A DNA stretch of 64,000 bases from Strongylocentrotus purpuratus (GCF_000002235.5 NW_022145529.1:372001-436000), one strand, 5' to 3'. Numbered from the stretch's first letter, positions 13,201 to 23,930 are shown. The notes: generated by a model from the sequence alone, not told the origin. Numbers and translations are program-made.

Positions 13201-14891
13201 TTTACATAAGCAAGCGAAAAAATGTTATGGCATAAGATTTTTTTTTTCATGGTCTTCCATGGAGACCAGAAAGAAAAGGAAGAGGGAGAAGATGGAAAAA
13301 ACAGGACAAATCAAAACAAAAAAAACAATAGTATTTAAATAAATTATGTTAAGGTCTGACGGTATTGATTAATTTAGTTGTAAGAGAGATCGTTTGGATA
13401 AAGAGAGAGATATACAATTGCTAATATAAATGGAAATGATATCGTATATCCTAGCCCCGACCCCCTCCCTGTAGAAAGAATGGGCGTTTGCAGTTGTTTG
13501 CTCAGGGTCTGGGAAGGGAAAGATTATTGTATCATAGCTGATAAGGTATTGGGGTATAAAATTTGTTTACAGCAGGGAGTAGTAAAAAAGGAGACGAAAC
13601 TATTGTAATTTATTCAAACGCATTCGTGAGTTCTAAAGCGTAACGATGGGATGTGTAACATTCCACTTGGCTTTGAAGTTCCATGCTCCGAATCGCACTT
13701 CCACTGCGGGGACTTTCGGAAGCCAGGCACCAGTTTTACATTTATTACAAAATATTAAATTACCGGCAAATTTCAGTGTAAATCAAAAACCTTATATGGG
13801 GATTGTAATGGGAATAGTGCATCAAACGAATTTCCAAATTTAGTACTCCGTCCTTCCTATAATTTGTGTGCCAGAGTTGGTAAAAGAAAAATTACATCCT
13901 GACAAAAACTCAATATTTTAGGACAATGCGCTATTTTGTGCATGTTTTAATGTCCCGTTATTGAATCCATGATTTAAAATCTTCAATAATGTTAAGTTTG
14001 CTAATGCGTGTTTTCGCGTGTTTTTTGTATTTTTGTAGTTTAAAAAAGGAAGAAATTACACAGGTCTGTGTTTGCTTGTTCTACTCTTAACACATTCAAC
14101 AGTGGATGAGAAATCATTGAAAGGGACAGCGAACAGTTGCTGTGATACCATTTTCTGATGTGATTTCATGCGCTCTTTTATCTCACCACCTGGTCAACAG
14201 TTGCAAATTAGCGCATAAATTTTCGGCGGCTTGGAGCACGGGGTCAAAGGAGAGCGGCTTGATTCCAGTTCTTCTCTATAATGTCCCTGTTTACAGTTAA
14301 CAAATTTGGTGTATTACTATTGAGGACTTTAAACATCATTACACTAATATGGAATTTCTGGTGAGATTTCAAAGTCTCCCAGCGCAGTATGTCATGCATT
14401 GAACAAAACAATGTAATTGAGGCTTTATATTTAGAATAGTCCTTCCTACTCTATTTTGTAGCTTTTGTAATTGGTTTATATATTTTCCATAAGGAGTTTG
14501 TCATATTATGTCCTCAAAATCTAGATGAGGTAGAATAACATTTTGATGTATGAATTTTAACTTTTATTTTTCTTCTTTTAAGATGTTAAGCTTTAGGTAT
14601 TCGATTCTGGATCCTGTATGAATTTTTTTTTCCTTACCCCTTTTGTATATAACTAAATACCTAAAAACTGCAAAGTTATCCTTACAGATCAAATACAATT
14701 ATCAGTACATATATGCAGTTTACTAGTCAAGAATTAATTAAATCATTTCCTCTTTCCCTACAGTTCTGTCGACGCCCGCTATCATCGGAATATCTGTGGG
14801 ATCGGTAATTCTGATCGTTTTGATCATTATTGTCATCATTTTGATCTGCCGACCAAAGAAACGTCCACCGTCGATCGGGTACGCTACATAA
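1047..14891 (+). CDS. Gene A: multi-sushi (CCP) type I membrane protein, 3' part
   Basis: Exons seen: 1047-1277, 1483-1722, 12824-13063 (one CCP module each) and 14764-14891 (transmembrane plus tail, stop TAA 14889-14891). Every junction is phase 1, so the four exons can be joined without a frame break. CCP modules are beta-rich domains of about 60 residues with two disulfides, found in complement regulators, selectins and many invertebrate immune or adhesion proteins. The order is extracellular modules, then a Thr/Met-rich stalk, one membrane helix and a tail of about 15 residues. This fits a surface receptor or a membrane-anchored complement-regulator-like protein; the ligand is unknown. 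No signal peptide exon was found, so the 5' part is probably upstream of position 1. Intron 2 holds about 9 kb of nested LINEs. Seen: motifs, splice sites and phases. Inferred: that all four belong to one transcript. Confidence 0.72.
1483..1722 (+). CDS. Sushi/CCP exon 2 (phase 1-1, 240 bp)
   Basis: The acceptor AG is at 1481-1482 and the donor CCAG|GTAAGC at 1722/1723. It is nearly identical to exon 1 but carries a second copy of ATGACCTCT, so the linker is TTMTSMTSMTMKPHGPG. All four cysteines and the Trp are intact. Its 3' flank (1743-1856) matches the flank of exon 3 rather than that of exon 1. Confidence 0.85.
1723..1861. other. Intron sequence shared with the third sushi copy
   Basis: Bases 1743-1856 are repeated at about 13084-13198 with few changes. 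The similarity stops where the 3' end of the minus-strand LINE begins (T-rich tract near 1860). Confidence 0.7.
4335..5484 (+). pseudogene. LINE ORF1: SGNH/GDSL esterase domain plus two CCHC knuckles
   Basis: The first ATG is at 4353. An N-terminal Cys-rich and Pro-rich part is followed by a SGNH hydrolase-like domain: block I VLIVGDSIL (about residue 110), block III IIHVGSNNM, block V DGIHLSPEG. Two zinc knuckles follow: CFYCGETNHKHLHC and CYLCNETGHKRKFC. The esterase part ends at a stop at 5172-5174 because of an exact 10-bp tandem repeat (ATAATGATCG at 5161-5170 and 5171-5180). The knuckle part continues in the shifted frame to TAA at 5482-5484. ORF1 proteins of this type bind the element's RNA; the esterase role is unclear. 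Confidence 0.8.
5485..8693 (+). pseudogene. LINE ORF2: endonuclease and reverse transcriptase
   Basis: It reads in the same frame as the knuckle part of ORF1, separated only by the TAA at 5482. It opens with a very acidic Asp/Glu-rich leader of about 110 residues (5485-5800). The endonuclease follows (IRIAQLNIRTLL, LIALNETRL, LGDFNCD, GISDHSLV). The reverse transcriptase has FRPISILPILSKVLERV, SGFRPLQST, MIDLKKAFDTVD, GIPQGSILGPLLF and MYADDT, then a thumb-like region (WLDVNKLSLNINKTE, HLGVIVDE) and a C-terminal FNLNKLGWDTLEQKR block. A 1-base shift in the A-run at about 7842-7849 ends the first frame at 7860, just before MYADDT. The YADD motif is intact. It ends TAA after TTGLKRITNL. Confidence 0.85.
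8694..9362 (+). other. LINE 3' UTR and microsatellite tail
   Basis: AT-rich, with no domain. It ends with AATAAAGATAT and then repeats of AATTC. A 118-codon open frame at 8978-9334 is hydrophobic, matches no domain I recognise, and is taken as chance. Confidence 0.6.
11034..12317. other. Non-coding stretch with an A-run
   Basis: An A-run at 11034-11050 abuts the truncated 5' end of the L1-like LINE. It could be the tail of another retroposed piece or a target-site A-run. Nothing else was recognised up to the duplicated block that starts at about 12318. Confidence 0.4.
12318..13200 (+). repeat. Distal copy of the sushi-exon duplication block
   Basis: It matches 523-1300 in its 5' part and the 1743-1856 flank in its 3' part, so it descends from a block containing the exon with both flanks. 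Copy 1 has an extra TTTTCGTTATTACC-type repeat at about 555-585 that is absent here. Confidence 0.85.
12824..13063 (+). CDS. Sushi/CCP exon 3 (phase 1-1, 240 bp)
   Basis: The acceptor is CTTAAG at 12818-12823 and the donor CTAG|GTAAGC at 13063/13064. It matches exon 2, including the doubled TSM in the linker, apart from GFELSH for GYELSH, one silent change in the SAIATTY region and GLG for GPG at the end. Cysteines and Trp are intact. It joins in phase to the transmembrane exon. Confidence 0.85.
13064..14763. other. Intron before the transmembrane exon
   Basis: AT-rich with short T-runs and a pyrimidine-rich end (TTTCCTCTTTCCCTACAG) before 14764. No further module or repeat was recognised. 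The 65-codon open frame at 13646-13843 has no domain and no clear splice sites. Confidence 0.5.
14764..14891 (+). CDS. Transmembrane and cytoplasmic-tail exon of gene A
   Basis: The acceptor CCCTACAG is at 14756-14763. Phase 1 entry completes a Val codon with the G of the preceding exon. The coded peptide is VLSTPAIIGISVGSV, then a very hydrophobic stretch (LIVLIIIVIILI) and a stop-transfer CRPKKRPPSIGYAT, ending at TAA 14889-14891. This is a textbook single-pass helix with basic residues on the cytoplasmic side. A weak alternative donor (GG|GTACGC at 14878/14879) could instead extend the tail into an exon not seen here. No poly(A) signal was identified close downstream. Confidence 0.75.
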
Positions 14892-15220
14892 TCTACATCA
14901 AAATAATCTTGAATCTTGAATCTTTGTTTGTTGGCGCCAAAGAAATAAGAAAGCACTGTCATCATAATAACAATGTCCTTCGAAATAGCGATGACCTTCA
15001 AAAAGCAACTGCAGACAATTTCTTTACCCTATTATACATCCGATATAAACCATATTGGAATCACGTATTACGTGTAATGTTCGCACGTGTTAATATTTTA
15101 TTGACAGGGCTCTTGACGTTGCCTTGACTTTCAAGAAGTCATTGCCATCATGGGATTTCAGGTAGACCTACATTTATGTGTCCTTGTACAGGGCCTTTTA
15201 AAGAGGGTGCTCCGATTTGT
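14892..15220. other. Region downstream of gene A
   Basis: Either 3' UTR or intergenic sequence. No domain, repeat or canonical AATAAA close to the stop was seen. Confidence 0.4.
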
Positions 15221-15310
15221 GGAGGTGTCATGGTATAGTGGTTTTGTCATTAACTTGTCATCTCTCTCAATCCAAGGGTTGAGGGCTCGAATCATTGTCA
15301 GGCACTAACG
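15221..15310 (+). repeat. tRNA-like SINE head
   Basis: TCATGGTATAGTGG (about 15228) resembles a pol III A box and AGGGCTCGAATCATTG (about 15282) a B box, about 45 bases apart. The sequence does not fold as an intact tRNA. It is probably the head of a degenerate SINE; the 3' limit is not clear. Confidence 0.5.
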
Positions 15311-15635
15311 TCCTTTATAGCAAGAAATTAATCCACATTGTCTGTGTATTAAGCTCTTTATCAAACCAGAATATTATTTTCCTTAAATTAGAGGGTAAGG
15401 GTTAGTGTTACAATTGGCTTGTAGGTTAGGTTTTGGATTAGCATTAAGTTTACGTCGTTGGAATGTTGGGTACCGTATTAAGGCTAAACAATCGTAAGAA
15501 ATTACCGCAAAAGATACACATGGTCGACCAGAAAAAGTGTCTTACAACTATCACGAGCTTCACCTAGCACCATCGCAAATTATTTTGCATTATACCGTTT
15601 AATAATCCTAAATATATTACTCATTGCGGATGTAG

Positions 15636-15889
15636 TATCGAAAATAATATCGCTAGTGATATTCGTTTGTCTCGCAATGTCAACAAGGGATCTAAAAGAT
15701 CACGACGTTTCGTGCGCCGCTGCAACACTTCGTCAGGTAATAACATATATTGTAAGCAAGCGTTTGTTATACTCTACGGGCGATCCTGACAAAGTGTTGC
15801 AGCGGCGCACGAAACGTCGTGATCTTTTGGATCCCTTGTTGACCAACGTTGCGAGACAAACGACTCCCACTAGCGATATGTTTTCGATA
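15636..15889. repeat. Foldback MITE (about 254 bp)
   Basis: Arms of about 100 bases are inverted copies: the left starts TATCGAAAATAATATCGCTA and the right ends in its reverse complement. The inner arms carry GATCACGACGTTTCGTGCGC and its complement. A spacer of about 45 bases lies around 15738-15782. Confidence 0.8.
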
Positions 15890-18159
15890 TTATCCCGTCT
15901 GTTTGTACACTTCCTTTTTATTATTATGATGACCTTTTCTTTCATCCTCAAACTTTTTATCGCACTTTTCATTTTTATTTAATTTCTTATTCTATTAGGA
16001 AGGTGAACTTTTCAAAAGACCAGGCTAAAGTTCATGGAAATCCTACCTCACCTAGTAAGTCCGTTTAAACATACAGCTGAGTACTGGTGTCAAGCAGTGG
16101 CATTGTGAAAGATTGATTATTTTATAATGGTAGTTATAGTTATGATGATAATGATAGTTATAGTAATGATGATAATGATACTAATAATGATAATTAAAAT
16201 ATAATTATTATAATGATAATAATATTATTAATAAATACTAATAATGATAAAAAAATAAAGATAGACTTTTAAATTTCAAAATGGACTGGAAAGTCTCTTT
16301 ATGCGTTAACCCCAGAAACAAAATACAATTTTATGCTAGCATATTTATACAGATTGATTAAAAAGATAACTATTAATTCCTATTAATTCCTATTAAATGT
16401 ATTACAGAGGAGTAGATTCTGAAGTTTTTAAATGTTAAAAATGAAACGAAACTTGGCTCAATCTTGGCAAAGATCGCACGATCTTGGCACAGAAGGGGTA
16501 TATGGGACTACACGCACATTTGTCATTGACTGTTGGATGCAAACACTTTAGCTAGTACTAGTCATCTGCCGAATATGGGGGTACTTCAACTCTTCAAGAG
16601 CAATCATGTTCAGGGGGCATTTCTACTTTCTTTTAAAATGAAATGCAGGGAGTGAGGAACTCAGCTATCTCATTAACTTCATACGAAAGCCAAAATGAAC
16701 CGACTCTTCCATAAGATTAACTTTCAATGTTAAATTTTGTTTCGCAATTCTGCACTTGGCCGCTCATAAACAATTGTAAATTAATTTTGTCTTCTATATT
16801 TAAATGATTGAGAAAACCAATGTCATGAAAATATTAATTATTTTATTTCAAATGGAACTGGAATCGTGTAGGCTTTTGTCCTTGAGTGTATTAAACGTTA
16901 CGTCGGAGCTAAAGGCCGGGTAGTGATATCTTTAGTCCTTATGACGCACTTAAAAGTGTTATATCATAAGAATATGTGATATTACATAATAATTTTTGTT
17001 ATTTCTATCATTAATCGTCGTTTTTCTTTGTCTCTCTTTCCCTTTCTTTCTCTGTAGTGCTTAGTCCTGGCAACTGATAAACTTAAATATAACGAGTGGA
17101 TCGACGTGTAAGGACATAGCTATTATGTTGATATATCTGCAATGCATGCAATTGAGCTGATGACTATATAAACGCTTTTTGTTGGCTCTTTTACTTTTCA
17201 TAATTGTGTATTAATAGTTTTTTAAATCACAGAAAACGTTTTGATGCTATTACTCAGATATAAATGACTTTGATATTAAGCACATAAAATGTACTATTAA
17301 ACTATATATGTGTAGCTACGTCTTCTAAATTTTCCGATTAAAATCAAATTCGGCTGTCAATAGGAACTATATAGGTTGGCACCGTGTTGGTCAACGTTTT
17401 CTCAATGATAACCATTATCTATAACCATTGTCCATGTCATATCTTAATTGTGTGAAAATTTAAAAACGGTGATATCCAGATATCAATGTGATACCACTTT
17501 GGAAACGATAATCATTCAACATGAAAAACCTAATGAATCCTATCATAGATGTTCATTTTCTCGTAGATCCATTTTGTAATTCTAGAATGAACGGACATAT
17601 GTTTCCTGTTTAGCATATCTATCTTTGGCTTATGGATCGCAACTTTATTCAAATTAAGCTTAATTGTAATTAGGGGGAAATTCTTTGAATTTACCCAATA
17701 TAGGAATTACATCGGTATTTTGGGGATAATAGTAATAAGTATGTTTTTAGTTGTTTCCTTGTTGTTGCTTTTGCTTTTGCTGTGCTGTTTCATTAGTTTG
17801 TTTGGGGGAGATTGGTTAAGTTTTGTATTTTTTTTTTTTTTTTAATCCATTTGGGGCAGACATATTTTTGAAAAGGTTGATTAATCAGAGCGCGTTTCTA
17901 TTTCTTTAAGAGCGCCATCTGCGAACAAAGAATGTCTAGCCATTTCTCTTGCATCGAGAATGACGTAGGGGGAGGTAATCCAAAGTTCGTTAGCTCCAGC
18001 TTGATTTAAGATCGGTGTAACAAAAACATTTAGAACGCTTTGCATGAAATCTTATTGAGCTTTCTGTGTTTGAATATTAAACAAACTTAATTATTTACAC
18101 AAATTATGAGTAGTACGTGTGTTTTGCAGACTTTTGAGGTGTGTTCACAATTTTATTGT
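15890..18159. other. Long non-coding stretch
   Basis: AT-rich. It holds an ATGATA/TAATGATAAT simple-repeat patch at about 16125-16260, a pyrimidine patch at 17030-17055 and a T-run at 17829-17843. No exon or recognised transposon. Confidence 0.5.
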
Positions 18160-18545
18160 TTACCATCTTCATTTCATCAGCATCGTCATTATCGCCACCA
18201 TCACCAACAACATCACCAGAAACATCATAATCATTATCATTCTTAATATCATCATCCGTATCATTTCTATCAGCATTATAGTAACCATCATTATCAGCAG
18301 CAGCAGCATCCCCATCACCATTATCACCATCCCCATCACCACCACCATCATCATCACCATTACTACCACCATACTCATTATCATCACCATCATCACTACG
18401 GCCGCTAGTCATCGTTATCATTAACAGCAAAATCATCTCCATCCTCACTTAAATCTCCACCATTACCACCATCATCGCCGCCGCCACTATCTTCCGCATT
18501 ATCATCATCATCTTCACCATCATTATTTTCGTCATTATCATCATC
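18160..18545. repeat. Imperfect (CAT/ATC)n microsatellite
   Basis: Nearly 400 bases of CATCAT, CACCAT and ATTATC triplets. Long open frames on both strands (for example Asp-rich on the - strand) arise from the triplet repeat and are not genes. Confidence 0.85.
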
Positions 18546-19414
18546 ATTCCTTTCGTATCGCATGTCTTCGAAGGAAATGAACGATGAGCTGGTGACCTCT
18601 AGCGAATTAAACAGAAGAGAATACGATCGAACATGTCAAGGTGTTTTTCGCTTTTTATTACAAACGAATACCTGTACAAAGTATGTTGTGAGACATTTCC
18701 ATGAAATACCACAACCATAATGCTTCACGAGTGAGAATAAGTGAATGATTGTATTCTTTACAAATTCATATATTATACGTTAATTTTTAGTATAAAACTA
18801 ATCACAAAAGAAAAGAAAAAAGGTCAATAAATCAAAACATAGTCAGCATCTGTGGAGGAAGTTATATAATATGTAAAACATCTCCCCTTTTATACAATAC
18901 ATTATTAAGTAAGAATGTACTCTTTTGCAAGTCAAGTTGGATAATAAAGTCAATATGAATTTGAAGTGTGTATATAAAAGACATGAAACTGTTTTAAAGA
19001 GGTTAGATAGAATAAAAGCGAGAAAGGGAGAGAGAGAGAAATAAAGAAAAAATGAAAATAGAAAGATAGAGAGGGATAGATGGGGGATGAGGGAATGGGT
19101 ACGATTTTCTAGGAAAGTAGCACCCGTACACTGAAACGGACGATTATGACAGTGTCCCAGGGATGTACAATAAATTTCATTAATAATCAAAACAACAAAG
19201 GAATGCCTGTTATCACTCATATATTATGGAACAGTGTTGGTCGCAATGGGCATATCGAAATAGGAATATAAAAAAGAGATGATTTGGGATTTTAAGTTTC
19301 TACAAAGGATTCTTCATTAAATTTAGCCCCCACCCCCCCCCCCCCAAGAAAAAAACAAAAACAAAACATAATATTAATAATAATGATAATCACAATAATT
19401 ATGACAATGATAAT
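18546..19414. other. Non-coding stretch with poly-C
   Basis: A purine-rich patch at 19018-19090 and a C-run at about 19328-19345. No gene recognised. Confidence 0.5.
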
Positions 19415-19623
19415 AAATAAAGAAATAACTTTTATAATAATAAATTATAAATAAATATAATCAAGTTTATATGAATATGGACACGTGTAAGTAATTATTA
19501 TTAATGTTATGATTGATAATCACTTACACGTGTATGAATAATAATCACTTACACGTGTCCATATTCATGTAAATTTATTATATTTATTTATTATTGATTA
19601 TTATAAACGTTATTTCTTTATTT
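19415..19623. repeat. AT-rich foldback element (about 209 bp)
   Basis: The outer arms AAATAAAGAAATAAC and GTTATTTCTTTATTT are inverted copies, continuing inward to ATATGGACACGTGTAAGT and its complement. The centre has a further repeat of CACTTACACGTGT, giving three copies of that word in the hairpin. Confidence 0.75.
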
Positions 19624-20344
19624 AATTTGACATTTCAGTTTAACTGTAAATCCTAAACATGTTATAGGGAAGAGCAAAAAATACAAGATGACAAAATATT
19701 GAAAAAGTAACAATATACGGTGTTACAAAACATTTTTACTTCTTGATTTCACTGTTTATATGACCTATCTTTCGATCAAACCTTGATTTAATAATTTATT
19801 ATTATTATCCTGATCAATACTACTATCCTCAATATTGTTTATTATTAATTTGTTCCCTTTTACCACGCTGTTGGTCATAATCCACTATTATAATACATTA
19901 CTATTCATATTCAAAGGCATGTCTTTTAATATTTACATATCAAAACTCTCATATCTTTAGTACGTGTCATCACATATTTCATCGCGAGACTATTTCTGAG
20001 AATGAAAGGCATTGTGCAAAATGAAGAATGATAATTAACAATTCATAGAGAATTATAGAGATAGGTTAGAAACTTGTGTATGAATAAAAGACTGGTCGAC
20101 TAAAGACAAATGTGACTCAGTATATTCTTTTCACCGTACAAAATTGTGTTTAATTTGTTCAAAATGAAAACAGATAGGTAATCAAACTACCAAAGTATTA
20201 TACATTGAAGAAAAATATATGACCCGGTGAGGAAGGTTTGACGTGGTTGAAATTTGTTTATTTTCGAAATTAGATAATTTTTTAACGAAATTAATAACAT
20301 TAATAAGTATGATATGTTACAAGATATAAACAAAAGCAAAACGC
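19624..20344. other. Non-coding AT-rich stretch
   Basis: No exon or repeat recognised. Confidence 0.45.
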
Positions 20345-20790
20345 AACAATAATAAGGCGGTTAAATGTAGTGTGAAGGAGGACAAAAGGAAATACATCGA
20401 GTGGAAGTGTGAGGACCTAGAGCGTCACAAGAACAACTCTAAGGCAGCATTCGCAATTGTGAAAGAAATCACACCAAAAAAAATCTCAAGACTGGATGTA
20501 ATTAATGATGACAATGGCAAAACACTGACGGAGAATGAAGACATCAAGAAAAGATGGGTGCAGTATAGTAACAAGCTGTTTGCCGCACAGAAACAAGTTG
20601 ACACTCAGTGGGAGGAAAGTGATGAAATGGAGCCCCCTCCATTAAGATCAAAAGTGGAGCTTGCAATGAAAAAACTGAAGGATGGCAAATCCCCTGGCTT
20701 TGACAACTTGTCTACAGGTGAAGAAGGTACTGACCTGGTGTGGCGTCTCTGTTGCAATATCTGGAATAGTAGGGAGTGGCCTAAGGACTG
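20345..20790 (+). pseudogene. RTE-type LINE ORF2 fragment (5' side of an insertion)
   Basis: Frame: NKAVKCSVKEDKRKYIEWKC, then LTENEDIKKRWVQYSNKLFA, KLKDGKSPGFDN and NIWNSREWPKD. This order (region before the reverse transcriptase, then finger motifs) is that of RTE/BovB-like LINEs. It breaks exactly at the DNA-transposon boundary. The next codons expected in the family (W-x-R-A-V-F) are found beyond the insertion at 25060 (TGGTGTAGAGCTGTTTTT). Confidence 0.75.
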
Positions 20791-21850
20791 TAGTGCAGCG
20801 GCTTAGCAAGAAAATTGTGCACTTTTTGATAAAAGCATGAAACTTCTAGCATAGTTTGCTTTCACCATAAGATTTATTTTCAGATGTGGAGGGAAGTCAG
20901 ATTTGACCTCTGATGACCCTGAGAGGTCAAATCCAAAATGGCCGCCAGGCCGCATGGTCTAATGTACAAACATGCTTAACTTTTGAACCAAATAGTCCAG
21001 AGAAACGTTTAAGGTGTCATTTCCAACTAACTTGGGGATGCCAATTCATTTGGTAATACTTTTGAGATCGCCTGAACTCAGGGTTTTGCATTTAGGTCAA
21101 GGTCAAGGTCAAAATTGACTAAAAATAGCAAGTTTTGAATGGTTACAAATGGTTAAATCTCATTTATTTGTCATTTGTTCTCAAATTTCTTTAGGAATGG
21201 TTCCCCTGCATAGTCCTCCACCTTAATCCTTTTCAGGTAGTCTATTTCAGTTTGATTTGACCTCTGATGACCCTGAGAGGTCAAATCCAAAATGGCCGCC
21301 AGTCCGCAAGGGCTAATGTATAAACGCAGTAACTTTTGAACCAAATAATCCAGAAAAAACATTTAAGGTGTCATTTCCAACTAAATTGGGGATGCCAGTT
21401 CATCTGGTAGTACATTTGAGATCGCCAGAACTCAGGGTGTGGCATTTATGTCAAGGTCGAGGTCAAAATTGACTAAAAATAGCAAGTTTTGAATGGTTAC
21501 AGAAGGTTAAATCCCCATTATTTGTCATTTGTTCTCCCTAGATATGTTCTCAAATTTATTAAGGAATGGTTCCCCTGCAGAGTTCTCCACCTTAATCCTT
21601 TTCAGTTAGTTTATTTAACAGTTTGATGTGACCTCTGATGACCCGAAGAGGTCAAATCCAAAATAGCCGCCAGTCCGCATGGTCTAATGTACAAACGTGG
21701 TAACTTTTGAACCAAAAAGTGTAGAAAAACGTTTGAGGTGTCATTTCCAACTAACTTGGGGATGCCAATTCATTACGTAATACATTGAGATCGCCAGAAC
21801 TCAGGGATTTGCAATAAGGTCAAGTTAAAGGTCATATTAGGCTAAAAAAA
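20791..21850 (+). repeat. Left terminal inverted region with about 350-bp subrepeats
   Basis: Each unit contains TTTGACCTCTGATGACC, AGAGGTCAAAT, AAAATGGCCGCCAG, GTGTCATTTCCAACTAA and GGTCAAGGTCA words. Units start at about 20890, 21250 and 21625. They are found inverted in 24230-25058. Confidence 0.85.
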
Positions 21851-21957
21851 GTGCTGTTTTCTTTTTTAAAATAAACTTTGCCTCTATTTTGACACTTAAG
21901 GTTTCATTATTTTAAAAATTAATAAAAAGACCCGTGTACCACCACTTTGACTATCCA

Positions 21958-22193
21958 GGGCCAAATTTCATAGAGCTGCTTATCGGCTGGTTCTGTGCTT
22001 ACGTATTAGTTTTTACTTCAAAGCACTGCTAACCGTAAGCACACGAAAATGCATTAACCTTACGCTGCTTACTGGACGAAAATGAATTTTGTAACAATGC
22101 AACCCATTGTGAACGTACAAGGTACAAATTTGTCTGCTACAGGTATAGTACGAAAATGTGCTTACCGGTTAGCAGCTTTATGAAATTGGGCCC
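21958..22193. mobile_element. MITE inside the DNA transposon
   Basis: The ends GGGCCAAATTTCATAGAGC and GCTTTATGAAATTGGGCCC are inverted copies. The inner arms share GTGCTTAC and TAAGCAC words. The element is about 236 bp. Its position inside the larger element makes it a later insertion. Confidence 0.75.
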
Positions 22194-22249
22194 AGAAGAC
22201 AAAAAAAGCTATTCCAAATACGACCTAAAACCTGTTCACAACCACAGCT

Positions 22250-23930
22250 ATAGATATCTACATGAATTTAGCACTGTCCACAACTTATGCATATCCTAAT
22301 GATGGTAACGATCAAAATCTAACAGTCTCCAGAACAAGATCACAGTTCATTGCATCCTTTCTTGCAGCGACAGTGGATTATTCATGCCACAATTTTTATG
22401 CTTCCGGGAGAGTGGTCCAAAGAGGCTGCCACCCAGTTGTTTCGTTTGTCCAGCCCAAGTCAGATGGCTCTGCATCTCTGGATTCTTGGCCAATATCTGG
22501 TTTCAACAGTTGGCCTGGTAGCAAGTGCGCTTGAGGTGCTGCTTGAGTGCTGCCTGGGATGGAGGAAAGTTCTCCAGGTTTCTAGACTTCTGTGCGAAGA
22601 GCTGTTTCCTGGCATCATTCACTATCATGCTCTCACTGGTTCGGTCATATTAGCACCACAAATCGCTCTGGCAGTAACATTGATCCTTCACTAACCTCCC
22701 TAGGCATGCACAGGAGTTCATTGAAGGAATCATTCACCTCTGGGAAAGACTTCTAAGTTTTTCCTGTGAATGTAGAAACAGTGTGACACCCGATGAACGC
22801 ATGAAAGATTGGAAGAGTCATACATTGTGTCAGACTCATGGTGGCAACTATCATGATTTTATGAAAAGCCTTGTACCGAAATCTTGATCTGAAACCAAAA
22901 GCGATCCCCAGCATCAGGATCGAGCTGTCTTGCTGAATGAAGCCACGGCCAGTTCAACCGCATCAGTACCAACAATACGTATGGATACCCTTTTACACCC
23001 ATGGGACAAGGCCTGCCAAGTGTGACTCAGCAGGAGAGCAGAGCTAGTACTCCACTTCCATCTGTTGCATATTATACAGTTCCTTGCCCTGTCGTAGAGG
23101 AAGGTAAACGGCTTCGCATGACATGAAATCAAACAATTCGGTTTTGTTCTCAATGAATCGAAGGAAGTCCTTCCAGCTTTCTGGCAGCAAAATAGAAGGA
23201 GCCACCCTTTTCCTAGTGCCCTTTCCCTTTTCCTGCCCTATTGAGGCTTTCAGGCTAGCAGGTAAGTATACACCATAGCCAAGGTCGATGCGGATGCTTT
23301 TCTCGAGTTGAGCAAAGATGTATGGGGCAAACACTTTTCCTCCATACTCTTGAAATGTTCTTGATGTTCCAGGGTTGAGCATTTGAACCACAGCTTCACC
23401 ATCAATAATTATTGCTTGGGCCACAGGTGCACTATTGTTTTCGAGCAGATTTGATTCCAGGCAGCGAAGTAGATCTGCTTTAACTCCAAACCGCATTTAC
23501 CTCCAGTTAACAAAGCTGGCGGGACTGCCTGGTTTTCATGAGAGAAGAAATTGTCCATATCTCCATCCCTTGTCTGACACGAGATGTAAATCCTCAAAAA
23601 GAGACCACAGTCACTCTTAAGTGCTGCAAGCTGTGCCTTCTGTGTTAACATATATATAACCTTCGCCGGCTGCCGACTGAAGAATGGCAACTTGTTCGTA
23701 TGAAGTGTTTGTGTGACAGCTAGGTGTCGTACACTGCTCTAGCCTTTCTGTCACAAACTTTGTGTACTGCTCACCTAGGGTCTCAATCCTTCTCCCCGTT
23801 TCAGCCAATTGGATGTCCATGATATGTCGCTTGTGCCAATGACTAGTATGTCTTGACTTTGTTCTAGAGATGGATTCCCTATCTCTTTCAGTACTGTCAG
23901 AAGTTCCCATCCCTCAAGAATGCTGCCTGC
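22250..23930 (-). pseudogene. Decayed transposon protein with CXC-type cysteine motif
   Basis: The - strand reads, in order: MDIQLAETGRRIETLG (about 23820), CQTRDGDMDNFFSHENQA (about 23560), FGVKADLLRCLESNLLE (about 23480), MLNPGTSRTFQEYGGKVF (about 23360), LPESWKDFLRFIENKTELFD (about 23160), VSIRIVGTDAVELAVA (about 22960), LFAQKSRNLENFPPSQAAL (about 22590), WQPLWTTLPEA (about 22440), and a Cys cluster IIHCRCKKGCNEL (about 22360). I recall proteins with the same block order as repeated, uncharacterised predicted proteins in cnidarian, mollusc and fish genomes; the Cys cluster resembles a tesmin/TSO1-type CXC motif. The catalytic function is not established. A PIN/FEN-like nuclease is one possibility, from the acidic GTDAVEL-type motif. 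Frame is lost in several places, so it is dead here. Confidence 0.65.

Noticed and set aside
14738-15001. 87-codon - strand open frame
   Set aside because: Shadow of the + strand transmembrane exon.
18104-18448. Asp/Asn/Gly-rich open frames on both strands
   Set aside because: Product of the CAT triplet microsatellite.
22262-22694. Open frames on the + strand of 90 and 114 codons
   Set aside because: Shadow of the decayed - strand CXC-protein sequence; no domain.
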